Shown: piece by piece, positions 14,811 to 23,389 of the stretch
Layout: the number at the start of each line of letters is the position of its first letter
How positions within the stretch are numbered: the stretch's first letter is position 1
From: JAVKFF01 sp040226215
Lineage (GTDB): Bacteria > Pseudomonadota > Alphaproteobacteria > DSM-16000 > Inquilinaceae
DNA length: 29,716 nt
Assembly (NCBI GenBank): GCA_040226215.1
Contig: JAVKFF010000027.1
Coordinates: forward strand, 1-29,716
Direction: 5' to 3'
Notes under the pieces: model-generated
Seen by the model: the letters and a program-made list of their open reading frames with translations, nothing else
What the model was told of the DNA's origin: nothing
Database searches by the model: none
Made by a program: the position numbers and the translations under genes

Positions 14811-15935
14811 CTACCGCTCCCCGATCGCCGGAACCGCGCGCTGGGCGACGCCGGTATAGGCGGAGAGCGGGCGGATCAGCTTGTTGTCGGCGAGCTGCTC
14901 GATGACATGCGCGGTCCAGCCGGTGATGCGGCTCATCACGAAGATCGGCGTGAACAGGTCGATGTCGAAGCCCATCAGGTAGTAGGCGGGGCCGGTCGGG
15001 AAATCGAGATTGGGGTGGATGCCCTTGCGCTCGATGAAGGTCTTCTCCAGCACCCGGGAGATCTCCACCCACTTCTCTCCGCCGGTGTGCCGCGCCACGT
15101 CGTGATAGGCCCTGGTCATGGTCGGCACGCGGCTGTCGCCGCTCTTGTAGACCCGGTGGCCGAAGCCCATGACCAGCTTCTTGTTGTCGATGGCGTCGTC
15201 GATCCAGGCCTGCGCCTTCTCCGGCTCGCCGATCTCCAGAAGCGTGTGCATCACCGCCTCGTTGGCGCCGCCGTGCAGCGGGCCCTTCAGCGCGGCGATG
15301 GCGCCGACCACCGCGCCGTAGATGTCCGACAGGGTCGAGGCGATGACCCGGGCGGTGAAGGTGGAGGCGTTGAAGGAGTGCTCGGCGTAGAGAATGAGGG
15401 AGACGTCGAAGGACTTGACGATCTCCGGGTCCGGCACCTTGCCGAAGCACATGTGGAAGAAGTTCTCGGCGAAGGAGAGGTCGTCGCGCGGGGCGATCGG
15501 CTCCTCGCCCTTGCGGATGCGGTAGTCGGCGGCGACGATGGTCGGCGTCTTCGCCAGGATGGCGACCGACTTGCGGTAGTTGTCGGCCGGGTCGTTGTTC
15601 CAGGTGTCCTGGTCCTCCATGCCCAGGAAGGAAACGCCGGTGCGCACCGTGTCCATCGGATGGGCGGATTTCGGGAAGCGCCGGATCACCTGCATCAGAT
15701 CGTCCGACAGGCCGCGCTGGCCGCGCTCCTGCCGGGTGAAGGCGTCGAGCTGGGCGCGGTCCGGCAACTCGCCGTTCCACATCAGGTAGGCGACCTCCTC
15801 GAAGCTGCAGTGCTGGCACAGGTCCTGCACGGCGTAGCCGCGATAGATCAGGGAGTTGGTCTCGGGATTGACCTTGCTGACGGCGGTCTCGTCGACCATG
15901 ACGCCGGCCAGGCCCTTCTTGATGTCGTCGCTCAT
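14811..15935 (-). CDS. prpC: 2-methylcitrate synthase (PrpC), citrate synthase family
   Basis: Condenses propionyl-CoA with oxaloacetate to 2-methylcitrate, the entry step of the 2-methylcitrate cycle. The 374-aa protein is a short, type I-like citrate synthase with the catalytic triad His221 (GPLHGGANE), His260 (MGFGHRVYK) and Asp311 (HPNLDFPTG), plus the conserved LYAEHSFNAST segment. Family alone does not separate PrpC from citrate synthase; the assignment rests on prpB and prpD directly upstream and on the short length. A strong GGGAGGA lies 8 bases before the ATG. It is the last gene of prpD-prpB-prpC, 68 bases after prpB. Confidence 0.94.
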   Translation of the reverse strand: MSDDIKKGLAGVMVDETAVSKVNPETNSLIYRGYAVQDLCQHCSFEEVAYLMWNGELPDRAQLDAFTRQERGQRGLSDDLMQVIRRFPKSAHPMDTVRTGVSFLGMEDQDTWNNDPADNYRKSVAILAKTPTIVAADYRIRKGEEPIAPRDDLSFAENFFHMCFGKVPDPEIVKSFDVSLILYAEHSFNASTFTARVIASTLSDIYGAVVGAIAALKGPLHGGANEAVMHTLLEIGEPEKAQAWIDDAIDNKKLVMGFGHRVYKSGDSRVPTMTRAYHDVARHTGGEKWVEISRVLEKTFIERKGIHPNLDFPTGPAYYLMGFDIDLFTPIFVMSRITGWTAHVIEQLADNKLIRPLSAYTGVAQRAVPAIGER

Positions 15936-16003
15936 GATTGACTTCCTCCCGTTCGCACCGTTGCGGCCCGTGGATTGGCGGCCCCGTCCGGACGCCGCGG
16001 CGC

Positions 16004-16897
16004 TCAGACCGTGAAGTTGAAGATCGACTGGTCGAAGTGGTTGTAGTCCTCGTAGCGCAGCAGTTCGTAGAGGTCCTTGCGGGTCTGCATGTCGCCGATG
16101 ATGTTGTTCTGGTGGCCGTCCGTCGCAATGGCGGCGAGGCCGTCGATGGCCGCCTTCATGGCCAGGCGCAGCGTGGTCACGGGATAGATCACGAGGTCGA
16201 TGCCGATCGCTTCGAGGGTCTTGGCATCCAGCAGGCGCGACTTCCCGAATTCCGTCATGTTGGCCAGGATCGGCACGTCGAGCGCCTTGCGGAAGGCCTC
16301 GAACTCGCTTTCGTCGGCCATGGCCTCGGGGAAGATCATCTCCGCTCCGGCGTCGACATAGGCCCGTGCCCGGTCGATGGCCTTGTCCAGCCCCTCGATG
16401 GCGCGGGCGTCGGTGCGCGCGATCAGCAGGAAATTGGGGTCGCGCTTGGCGTCGGCGGCGGCCCGCAGCTTCCTTTGCATCTCCGCCACCTCGACCACCG
16501 ACTTGTTGTCGAGATGGCCGCAGCGCTTCGGGTTGACCTGGTCCTCGAGATGGCAGCCGGCGATGCCGGCATCCTCCATGGTCTGGATGGTGCGGGCGAC
16601 CGACATGGGCTCGCCGAAGCCGGTGTCGATGTCGATGATCGCCGGCAGCGTGGTGACGCGGGCGATCTGCTGGCCGCGGCCGGCCACCTCGCTCAGCGTC
16701 GTCAGGCCGATATCCGGCAGCGCCAGATCGGCGGACAGCACGGCACCGGAGATGTAGACGCCGTCGAAGCCGGCCTCCTCGATCGCCCGGGCGCAGAGCG
16801 GGTTGAAGGCGCCCGGCACGCGCAGGATGGCCGAGCCCTTCAGGCCGTCGCGCAGCGCCTGGCGCTTCTCGGTGGCGCTGGTCTTGTTGAACAGCAT
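16004..16897 (-). CDS. prpB: 2-methylisocitrate lyase (PrpB)
   Basis: Cleaves 2-methylisocitrate to pyruvate and succinate. The 297-aa protein is a PEP mutase/isocitrate-lyase superfamily TIM barrel: Mg-binding Asp89 and Asp91 in IIDIDTGFGE, a metal-site Asp57, and the signature KRCGH (124-128) with the catalytic Cys126, followed by the gating-loop region. The start ATG at 16897 overlaps the prpD stop as TGATG, so translation is probably coupled; the same frame is open far upstream inside prpD but that part is not coding. Length matches E. coli PrpB (about 296 aa). Confidence 0.96.
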   Translation of the reverse strand: MLFNKTSATEKRQALRDGLKGSAILRVPGAFNPLCARAIEEAGFDGVYISGAVLSADLALPDIGLTTLSEVAGRGQQIARVTTLPAIIDIDTGFGEPMSVARTIQTMEDAGIAGCHLEDQVNPKRCGHLDNKSVVEVAEMQRKLRAAADAKRDPNFLLIARTDARAIEGLDKAIDRARAYVDAGAEMIFPEAMADESEFEAFRKALDVPILANMTEFGKSRLLDAKTLEAIGIDLVIYPVTTLRLAMKAAIDGLAAIATDGHQNNIIGDMQTRKDLYELLRYEDYNHFDQSIFNFTV

Positions 16898-18408
16898 CAG
16901 AAGATCCCCCGTTCGTCGCGGGCGGCCTGTTCCAGGGCGCCTTCGGGCAGTTGCACGTTGAGACCGGCGAGCGCGCCGCCCTCGAGCTCCGGCAGCCGCT
17001 GCACCAGGTCGAGGAAGCGGTCGGCCTCCTCGGCGGCGACGATGCCCTCGGTCAGGGTGCGGAACTTGGCGACGTAGTTCTCCCGCACGAAGGGCCTGGC
17101 GCCCAGCGGGTGGGCGTTGGCCACGGCGATCTCGTCCTCGATGCGGCGGCCGTCCTCCATGGTGATGACGACGCGGGCGCCGAAGGCCTTCACCTGCGGA
17201 TCGGGGCTGTGATAGCGCTCGGTCCACTTCGGGTCCTCGACGGTCGAGATCTTGTGCCACAACCGCACCGTGTCGGCGCGGGCGGCCCGCTCCGGTGCGT
17301 AGGAGCGGACGTGGTGCCACTCCCCGTCCTGCAGGGCGACGGCGAAGATGTACATGATCGAGTGGTCGAGGGTCTCGCGGCTCGCCTTGGGGTCCATCTT
17401 CTGCGGGTCGTTGGCACCGGTGCCGATGACGTAGTGGGTGTGGTGCGAGGTGTGCAGCACCACCGACTTCACCTGGTCGAAATCGCCGACCTTCGGCCCC
17501 ATGCGGAAGGCGAGGTCGATCAGTGCCTGGCTCTGATACTCCGCGGAGTGCTCCTTGGTGTAGGTGTCGAGGATGGCCCGCTTGGGCTCGCCCGCCTCGG
17601 GCAGCGGCACCACGTATTCGGCGTCCGGGCCGTCCAGCATCCAGGCGACGACGCTGTCCTCGCCCTCGTAGATCGGCGACGGGGCACCCTCGCCGCGCAT
17701 GGTGCGGTCGACCGCCTCGATCGCCAGCTTGCCGGCATGGGCCGGCGCGTAGGCCTTCCAGGACGAGATCTCGCCCTTGCGGCTCTGCCGCGTGGTGCAG
17801 CTGACATGCAGCGCCTGCTGGATGGCCTGGTAGATGGTTTCCGTGCCGAGGCCGAGCAGCGTGCCGATGCCGGCGGCCGCCGCCGGGCCGAGATGGGCGA
17901 TGTGGTCGATCTTGTGCTTGTGCAGGCAGATACCCTTCACGAGGTTGACCTGCATCTCGTAGCCCGTGGCGATGCCCTTGATCAGCGCCGCACCCGATTT
18001 GCCGTGCGCCTGGGCGACCGCCAGGACCGGCGGGATGTTGTCGCCGGGGTGGCTGTAGTCGGCGGCCAGGAAGGTGTCGTGGAAGTCGAGCTCGCGCACC
18101 GCCGTGCCGTTCGCCCAGGCGGCCCATTCCGGCGAGAAGCCCTGGGAGTTGGCCATGCCGAAGACCTGGGCGGCGCGGCGCTCACGCGGGTGGCAGAGTA
18201 CCTGGGACCGTGCGTTGGCGACCGGCCGGCGGTTGATGGCCGCGATGGCCACCGAGGCGTTGTCGATGATGCGGTTGACGATCATGTCGGCGACCGCGTC
18301 CTCGATCGCCACGTCGTCGGCCGCCACCGCGGCCATCTTCCAGGCGAGCTGGTCCTCGCGCGGCAGATGCTTCTTGGAGGGATAGACGCGAACCGTGTGA
18401 TTGCGCAT
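16897..18408 (-). CDS. prpD: 2-methylcitrate dehydratase (PrpD), MmgE/PrpD family
   Basis: Dehydrates 2-methylcitrate to 2-methyl-cis-aconitate. At 503 aa it is slightly longer than E. coli PrpD (483 aa). Recognisable MmgE/PrpD segments include the early helical part with WANGTAVRELDFHDTFLA, the HPGDNIPPVLAVAQ motif, HVSCTTRQSRKGEISSWKAY, and later GTGANDPQKMDPKASRETLD. The frame is open upstream to 18666, but the ATG at 18408 gives a normal N-terminus and has AAGGAG about 10 bases before it. First gene of the prp operon; no prpR, prpE, acnB-like or acnD gene is in the window, so methylaconitate hydration and propionyl-CoA formation must be encoded elsewhere. Confidence 0.95.
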   Translation of the reverse strand: MRNHTVRVYPSKKHLPREDQLAWKMAAVAADDVAIEDAVADMIVNRIIDNASVAIAAINRRPVANARSQVLCHPRERRAAQVFGMANSQGFSPEWAAWANGTAVRELDFHDTFLAADYSHPGDNIPPVLAVAQAHGKSGAALIKGIATGYEMQVNLVKGICLHKHKIDHIAHLGPAAAAGIGTLLGLGTETIYQAIQQALHVSCTTRQSRKGEISSWKAYAPAHAGKLAIEAVDRTMRGEGAPSPIYEGEDSVVAWMLDGPDAEYVVPLPEAGEPKRAILDTYTKEHSAEYQSQALIDLAFRMGPKVGDFDQVKSVVLHTSHHTHYVIGTGANDPQKMDPKASRETLDHSIMYIFAVALQDGEWHHVRSYAPERAARADTVRLWHKISTVEDPKWTERYHSPDPQVKAFGARVVITMEDGRRIEDEIAVANAHPLGARPFVRENYVAKFRTLTEGIVAAEEADRFLDLVQRLPELEGGALAGLNVQLPEGALEQAARDERGIF

Positions 18409-18719
18409 GGGGGCGGGGCTCCTTTTTCGCGCCGGCCGCACCGATCGCGGCGGCGCAGGGCCGGTGGGTCGTTTCCTCGGCGATATCCTGTGGGGCCATG
18501 TGTAGGCGCGGCCGGGGCGCGCGATCAAGCCGCACAGCATTGCATGCCCCCATGCGGGCCACCGGTTCTCCCGCCGGTCACGCGCAAGCGTCTGGCGACG
18601 GCGTGGCAAACACGATAGGGAGGTGAGCACGAGCCGCGCCCGTGCCGGAGGACGGGCCCCATCCATGAACTCGCCGATCTGCGCCGGCGGGCCGAAACCG
18701 TCGCGAGGTCCCTCGAACC
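18409..18719. other. Intergenic region between divergent prpD and the HupE-like gene
   Basis: A 311-base divergent gap. I find no gene in it. It holds a possible prpD promoter (18499-18528) and, just upstream of that at 18538-18558, a stretch with GCATTGCATGC and a repeated CATGC that could be an operator. Nothing resembling a riboswitch or tRNA is visible. Confidence 0.6.
18499..18528 (-). promoter_or_regulatory. Weak candidate promoter for prpDBC
   Basis: On the minus strand TTGATC (18528-18523) and TACACA (18504-18499) are separated by 18 bases, about 90 bases upstream of the prpD ATG. The match is modest and found by eye only. Confidence 0.27.
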
Positions 18720-19220
18720 ATGCTCACTGGTGATTTCGGCCAGGGGATGCTGATCCCCTTCTCGGTGTTGCCCCTGCTCCTGACCCTCGTCGCCGCGGGG
18801 TTGTGGACCGACCAGCTGGGCGATCGCGAGGCCTGGCGCCTTCCGGCGGCCTTCATGGTCGGCCTGGTCGCCGGCATCCTGCTGGTGGCGTTCGATCTGA
18901 ACCTTCCCTACCCGGCGATCGGCGCGGCGGTCGGGGTGATCGTGCTCGGCGTGGTGGTCGCGCTCTCGGTGGCGCTGCACGGTTTCCTCGGCATGGTGCT
19001 GGCGGCGGCGGTCGCGCTCTGGCAAGGTTATGCTGAGCTCGGCGCGATCGCCCATCCGCTGGTGCGGTGGATCGGCCTCGGCGTCGGCGTCGTTCTGGCG
19101 CTGGCGGCGGGGATCGGCCTCGGGGCGATGTTCGGCCGGGCGCTGGGCAACAGCGCCATCCGCTTCCTCGGTCTGGTGATCGCCGCGCTCGGCCTCTGGC
19201 TGCTGTTCCAGGTGATGTGA
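18720..19220 (+). CDS. HupE/UreJ-like membrane protein lacking the metal-binding histidines
   Basis: A 166-aa, almost entirely hydrophobic protein with about six membrane helices (roughly 10-30, 40-58, 64-82, 86-104, 117-137 and 146-164). The segment LTLVAAGLWTDQLGDREAWR followed by LPAAFMVG closely resembles the HupE/UreJ family of nickel/cobalt carriers associated with hydrogenase and urease. In that family the first helix carries HPxxGxDH and helix 4 ends in a HGYAHG-type motif. Here the corresponding positions read IPFSVLPLL (12-20) and QGYAEL (102-107), so the metal ligands are missing. The family call is by recollection of the pattern; metal transport is doubtful. The TAXI-type gene starts 7 bases after the stop, suggesting an operon. 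Confidence 0.72.
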   Translation: MLTGDFGQGMLIPFSVLPLLLTLVAAGLWTDQLGDREAWRLPAAFMVGLVAGILLVAFDLNLPYPAIGAAVGVIVLGVVVALSVALHGFLGMVLAAAVALWQGYAELGAIAHPLVRWIGLGVGVVLALAAGIGLGAMFGRALGNSAIRFLGLVIAALGLWLLFQVM

Positions 19221-19227
19221 CCCCGCG

Positions 19228-20445
19228 ATGTCCGGCCCCGAGATGCCAGAAAGAGACGACAGTCCCGCTCCCCGACCCGGCCGGCATCCGCCGGAGCCTC
19301 GGCCCGACTACCAGGCGCAGGATCCCTATCGCCATGTCGTCGCCGGGCGCAAGGCGCTGGGCGCGGTGGTGCTGGCGGCGATCCTGCTCGCCATGGCGCT
19401 CACCGTCTTCTTCACCGGCCGGGGCGAGGCCCAGGACCTGCGCTTCTTCCGCATCGGCACGGCCTCGCCGGCGGGCACCTATTTCCAGATCGGCGGCATG
19501 ATCGCCAGCGCCGTTTCCGGCCCGCCTGGCGCGCCGGACTGCACCCGCGGCGGCACCTGCGGCGTGCCGGGCATGATCGCGGTCGCCGTCGCCACCCAGG
19601 GGTCGGTGCAGAACGTCGACCTGCTGCGCGCCGACGAGATCGAGGCGGCGCTGATCCAGTCCGATGTCGCCTACTGGGCGGCCAACGGCATCGGCCCCTT
19701 CGAGGGCCGCGCCGACCAGGCCTCGATCCAGGCAATCGGCCGGCTCTACACCGAGCAGCTGCACCTGGTGGTGCGCGCGGAGAGCGAGATCGAGGAACTG
19801 GCCGACCTTGCCGGCCACCGGGTGAGCCTGGGCGCGCCCGGTTCCGGCACGCTTGTGCTGGCCCAGCTGCTGCTCGACGCCATCGGCCTTGGCGAGCAGG
19901 AAATCGCGCTCAGCTTCCTGCGCCCCGACGACGCCGCCGACCGCATGCTGGAGGGCGAGATCGACGCCTTCTTCGCCATCGGCGGCGCGCCGATCCTGGC
20001 GATCAGCGATCTCGCCCGCCGGATCCCGATCCGCCTGGTCTCCGTGGAAGGCCCGGACGTCATCGGTCTGGTCTACGACCAGCCCTTCCTCACCTCGGCG
20101 ATCATCGCGCCGCGGCTCTACCGCAACGTGCCGGTGGCACGCACCATCGGCGTCACCGCGATCATGGTGGTGCGCTCGGACGTCGACGCGGACACGGTCT
20201 ATCGGCTCACCCGCGCGCTCTGGCACCCGACGACATCCACGTTCCTCGCCAACGGTCACCCGCGCGGGCGGGACATCCGGCTGGGCGACAGCCTGGTCGG
20301 CGTGCCCATACCGATCCACCCGGGGGCGGCGGCGTATTACGAGCTGATCGGCCTCACCGGCATGGTGATCCGCGATCCGCCTCTCGGCCCCGAGGCGATG
20401 CCCCCCTCGCTGGCGGAGGCCGAGGCGCTGGCCGGCGGCAGTTGA
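19228..20445 (+). CDS. TAXI-family TRAP-type solute-binding protein, membrane-anchored
   Basis: TAXI (TRAP-associated extracytoplasmic immunogenic) receptors bind small organic acids for TRAP transporters. The 405-aa product has the family opening IGTASPAGTYFQIGG (76-90), a cysteine pair in DCTRGGTCGVPG (Cys105, Cys111), QSDVAYWAANG, GSGTLVLAQLLLDAIGL, and a C-terminal HPGAAAYYELIG. Unusually, about 42 Pro/Arg/Asp-rich residues precede a single hydrophobic helix (43-63), giving either a membrane anchor or a very long signal sequence; GEA|Q near residue 68 is a possible cleavage site. No TRAP permease gene is adjacent. Its neighbour is the HupE-like membrane gene 7 bases upstream. Confidence 0.88.
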   Translation: MSGPEMPERDDSPAPRPGRHPPEPRPDYQAQDPYRHVVAGRKALGAVVLAAILLAMALTVFFTGRGEAQDLRFFRIGTASPAGTYFQIGGMIASAVSGPPGAPDCTRGGTCGVPGMIAVAVATQGSVQNVDLLRADEIEAALIQSDVAYWAANGIGPFEGRADQASIQAIGRLYTEQLHLVVRAESEIEELADLAGHRVSLGAPGSGTLVLAQLLLDAIGLGEQEIALSFLRPDDAADRMLEGEIDAFFAIGGAPILAISDLARRIPIRLVSVEGPDVIGLVYDQPFLTSAIIAPRLYRNVPVARTIGVTAIMVVRSDVDADTVYRLTRALWHPTTSTFLANGHPRGRDIRLGDSLVGVPIPIHPGAAAYYELIGLTGMVIRDPPLGPEAMPPSLAEAEALAGGS

Positions 20446-20467
20446 GGACCGCCGGGCGCCCGGGCGC

Positions 20468-21118
20468 TCAGTGGTCCTCCAGCACCCAGGGTTCGGCCGC
20501 GGCGGCGGCGTACCAGTCGCGCACCGCCGGCAGGTCGAGCAACGCCTCGGCGTAGGCCTGGGCGGTCCGATCGACCGGCACGTGGTAGGTGCGCAGCCGC
20601 GCCGCCACCGGCACGAACATGACGTCGGCGGCCCCTGGCGTCGCACCGAACAGGAAGTCGCCACCGGACCCGAACTCGGCACGCAGCGTGCCCCAGAGCT
20701 GTTCAAGCCGGGCGACGTCGGCCAGCGCCTCGGACGTGTGGCCGATGCCGGGCTTGTCGTGCTTCAAGTCCATCGACATGTCGCGGCGCAGGGCGGCGAA
20801 GCCGGTGTGCATTTCCGAGGCCGCCGACCGGGCGACGGCACGGGCATGGCCGTCGGCGGGCCAGAGACCGGCCTCGGGGTTCAGCTCGTTGGCGTATTCG
20901 AGGATCGCCAGGCTCTCCCAGATCCGTCCGCGAGGCGTCTTCAGCAGCGGCACCAGGCCGGTGGGCGAGTGCTTCAGCAGGGTCTCCCGGGTCTCCGGCT
21001 GGTCGAGCGGGACCAGGATCTCCGCGAACTCGATGCCGGCCAGGGTGAGGCCGAGCCAGCCGCGAAGCGACCAGGACGAATAGGCCTTGTTGCCGATGAC
21101 GAGCGTATGATCGGCCAT
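20468..21118 (-). CDS. Glutathione S-transferase family protein
   Basis: Cytoplasmic GST-fold protein of 216 aa. The N-terminal thioredoxin-like domain (about 5-82) starts LVIGNKAYSSWSLRGWLGL, with candidate catalytic Ser residues at 14-17, the cis-proline in GLVPLL (Pro57) and the glutathione-binding ESLAILEY (68-75). The helical C-terminal domain (about 90-205) contains GATPGAADVMFVPVAARL. Substrate unknown; detoxification or isomerase roles are both possible. The ATG at 21118 is preceded by GGAAGGAG about 9 bases upstream. The same frame stays open to 22468, but that part is antisense to the aminopeptidase gene. It is convergent with the TAXI gene and divergent from the aminopeptidase gene. 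Confidence 0.92.
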   Translation of the reverse strand: MADHTLVIGNKAYSSWSLRGWLGLTLAGIEFAEILVPLDQPETRETLLKHSPTGLVPLLKTPRGRIWESLAILEYANELNPEAGLWPADGHARAVARSAASEMHTGFAALRRDMSMDLKHDKPGIGHTSEALADVARLEQLWGTLRAEFGSGGDFLFGATPGAADVMFVPVAARLRTYHVPVDRTAQAYAEALLDLPAVRDWYAAAAAEPWVLEDH

Positions 21119-21205
21119 GCGCGCGCGCTCCTTCCGGGGTGATTGGCAAACCGCTGACGGGCGGGCATGGTGCTGGTCCCCGAACGGATACGGCAAGACA
21201 CGCGT

Positions 21206-22579
21206 ATGACGGACCTGACCTGCTTCGACGACATGAACGGCGAGACGCGCATCATCGTCCCCCTCGCCGAGTCCGCCGCCGCGGACTGGCTCGCCGGCCA
21301 GCCCCCGGCCACCGCCACCCTCGCCCGCGCCGCCGGTTTCTCCGGCAAGCTGGGCGAGATCGCGCACGTGCCGGACGGCGACGACGGCACGCGGGTGCTG
21401 GTGGGTCTGGGCGACGGACGGGACTGGCAGGTCTGGGGCGGCGTGGCGGAACGGCTGCCCAAAGGCAGCTACCGCATCGACGGCGCGCTCGACGAGCCGA
21501 GCTTCGCCGCGCTGGGCTGGGCGCTCGGCGCCTACCGCTTCGGCCGCTACCAGAAGTCCAGGCATGAGCCGGCGCGGCTGGTGCCGCCCGAGGGCGCGGA
21601 CCGCCGCCGGGTCGAGGCGCTGGCGCGGGCGGCCTATCTGGTGCGCGACCTCGTCAACACGCCGGCCAGCGATCTGGGCCCCACGCAGCTCGCCGAGGCG
21701 GCCGCCGACCTCGCCCGCCGCCACGGCGCGGCGCTTGAGACCATCGTCGGCGAGGACCTGCTCGCCCGCAACTATCCGATGATCCACGCGGTCGGCCGGG
21801 CGGCGGCGGACGCCCCTCGGCTGATCGACCTCCGCTGGGGCGACGAGGGCGCACCGAAGGTGACGCTGGTCGGCAAGGGCGTGTGCTTCGATTCGGGCGG
21901 CCTCGACCTGAAGCCCGCCAATGGCATGCTGCTGATGAAGAAGGACATGGGCGGTGCGGCCCACGTACTGGGTATCGCCCAGGCGGTGATGGAGCTGGGC
22001 CTGAAGGTGCGCCTGCGCGTGCTGATTCCGGCGGTGGAGAACGCCGTCGCCGGCAACGCCTTCCGGCCGCTCGACGTGCTCATGAGCCGCAAGGGCACGA
22101 CCGTCGAGATCGGCAACACCGACGCCGAGGGCCGGCTGGTGCTGGCCGACGCGATCACCGAGGCGGTCACCGAGAAGCCCGACTACCTGATCGACTTCGC
22201 CACGCTGACCGGGGCGGCGCGGGTGGCGCTGGGCACCGACCTGCCGGCGCTCTTCGTCAATGCCGAGGACATGGCGACCGACCTCCTGCAGGCCGCCGAC
22301 CGGGCGCGCGACCCGGTCTGGCGCCTGCCGCTCTGGCCCGGCTACCGGTCGCAGCTGCGCTCCAACGTGGCCGACCTGTCCAACACCGGCGAGGGCGCTT
22401 TCGGCGGCGCCATCACCGCGGCCCTGTTCCTGGAGCACTTCGTGCCCGAGGGCCAGAAATGGGCCCATCTCGACATCATGGCCTGGAACACGGCCAACCG
22501 GCCGTCCCGGCCCAAGGGCGGCGAGGCCCTGGGGCTGCGCACCGTGGTGGAGATGCTGAGCGCCCGCTATGGCGGCTGA
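21206..22579 (+). CDS. M17 leucyl aminopeptidase family protein
   Basis: Dinuclear metal aminopeptidase that trims N-terminal residues from peptides. In the 457-aa product the M17 active site is intact: Lys224 and Asp229 in VGKGVCFDSGGLDLKP, Asp247 in MKKDMGGAA, and Asp306, Glu308 and Arg310 in NTDAEGRLVLADA. The N-terminal macro-like domain (about 1-140) is divergent, as usual. An alternative ATG at 21167 would add 13 residues; neither has a strong Shine-Dalgarno. Its last 11 bases overlap the NlpC/P60 peptidase gene, so the two are co-translated. The pairing suggests joint degradation of peptides, possibly murein stem peptides; that link is an inference. Confidence 0.94.
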   Translation: MTDLTCFDDMNGETRIIVPLAESAAADWLAGQPPATATLARAAGFSGKLGEIAHVPDGDDGTRVLVGLGDGRDWQVWGGVAERLPKGSYRIDGALDEPSFAALGWALGAYRFGRYQKSRHEPARLVPPEGADRRRVEALARAAYLVRDLVNTPASDLGPTQLAEAAADLARRHGAALETIVGEDLLARNYPMIHAVGRAAADAPRLIDLRWGDEGAPKVTLVGKGVCFDSGGLDLKPANGMLLMKKDMGGAAHVLGIAQAVMELGLKVRLRVLIPAVENAVAGNAFRPLDVLMSRKGTTVEIGNTDAEGRLVLADAITEAVTEKPDYLIDFATLTGAARVALGTDLPALFVNAEDMATDLLQAADRARDPVWRLPLWPGYRSQLRSNVADLSNTGEGAFGGAITAALFLEHFVPEGQKWAHLDIMAWNTANRPSRPKGGEALGLRTVVEMLSARYGG

Positions 22580-23375
22580 GCTGCTGCCCGGCCGCTTCCG
22601 CGTGATCGCGGCGCACCTGCCGATGCTGAAGGAGCCGGGCGACGCTGCGGCCGGCTATATCTCCCAGCTGCTGTTCGGCGAGGCCTTCGAGGTGTCCGGC
22701 CAGGACGGCGCCTTCGTCTTCGGCCGTTCGTCCCATGACGGCTATGAGGGCTGGGTGGCGGCCGGCGCGCTCGGCCCCGACATCGCGCCGACCCACCGGA
22801 TCGGCGCGCTCGCCGCCTTCGTCTATCCCGCGCCCACCTTCAAGGCGGGCCCGCGCATGCGCCTCAGCCTCGGCGCCCCGGTGACCGTGACGGGCGAGGA
22901 CGGCCGCTATGCCGAACTGGCCGACGGCCGCGGCTGGGTCGCCAAGGCCGCCCTGGCGCAAGCTGGCCGGCGCGATCCCGACTGGGCGGCGACGGCCCTG
23001 CGCTTCCTGGGCACGCCCTATCTCTGGGGCGGCCGCACCTCCTGGGGCATCGACTGCTCGGGCCTGACCCAGGTCGCGCTCGGCCTCGCCGGCCACGCCC
23101 TGCCCCGGGATTCCCACCCCCAGGCCGCGGCGCCGGTTGGTGTGCCGGTCGAGCCCGGGGAAGACCTTGCCCGCGGCGACCTGGTCTTCTTCCCGGGCCA
23201 TGTCGCCATCATGCAGGATGCGGAGACCTGCGTGCACGCCTCGAGCGACTGGGCAGCGGTCGTGGTAGAATCGCTCGACATGGTCGATCGCCGGCTGGCG
23301 GCGCGGGAGGGGACGGGGATCACCGGCGCCCGCCGCCCGCCCGCCCCGCCGCCGGCGCCCGACCGATCCCGCTGA
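22569..23375 (+). CDS. NlpC/P60 (C40) family peptidase with SH3-like domains
   Basis: A 268-aa putative gamma-D-glutamyl-L-diamino acid endopeptidase acting on murein peptides. Two bacterial SH3-like segments (about 8-68 and 78-130) precede the C40 catalytic domain (about 138-245). This has Cys163 in WGIDCSGLTQ, His211 in FPGHVAIM and a third polar residue His223 in CVHASS. The GTPYLWGGRTSWG motif before the Cys is typical. There is no signal peptide, so the enzyme should be cytoplasmic and act on recycled cell-wall peptides, like YkfC-type enzymes. The tail is Pro-rich (RRPPAPPPAPDRSR). It overlaps the upstream aminopeptidase gene by 11 bases and precedes the amidotransferase gene by 14. Confidence 0.93.
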   Translation: MAAELLPGRFRVIAAHLPMLKEPGDAAAGYISQLLFGEAFEVSGQDGAFVFGRSSHDGYEGWVAAGALGPDIAPTHRIGALAAFVYPAPTFKAGPRMRLSLGAPVTVTGEDGRYAELADGRGWVAKAALAQAGRRDPDWAATALRFLGTPYLWGGRTSWGIDCSGLTQVALGLAGHALPRDSHPQAAAPVGVPVEPGEDLARGDLVFFPGHVAIMQDAETCVHASSDWAAVVVESLDMVDRRLAAREGTGITGARRPPAPPPAPDRSR

Positions 23376-23389
23376 GGACAGATGCCGCC

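Noticed and set aside
14746..16128. 460-codon minus-strand frame overlapping prpC
   Set aside because: A frame-shifted shadow of prpC; the prpC frame carries the citrate synthase triad.
16004..18127. Fusion of PrpB with a long N-terminal extension
   Set aside because: The upstream part of the frame lies inside prpD in another phase; the ATG at 16897 overlapping the prpD stop is the natural start.
16951..18618. 555-codon plus-strand frame antisense to prpD
   Set aside because: Low-complexity Val/Gly/Arg/His-rich antisense shadow, no motifs, no ribosome binding site.
20468..22468. GST with a 450-residue N-terminal extension
   Set aside because: The extension is antisense to the M17 aminopeptidase gene; ATG at 21118 has a good Shine-Dalgarno and gives a full GST.
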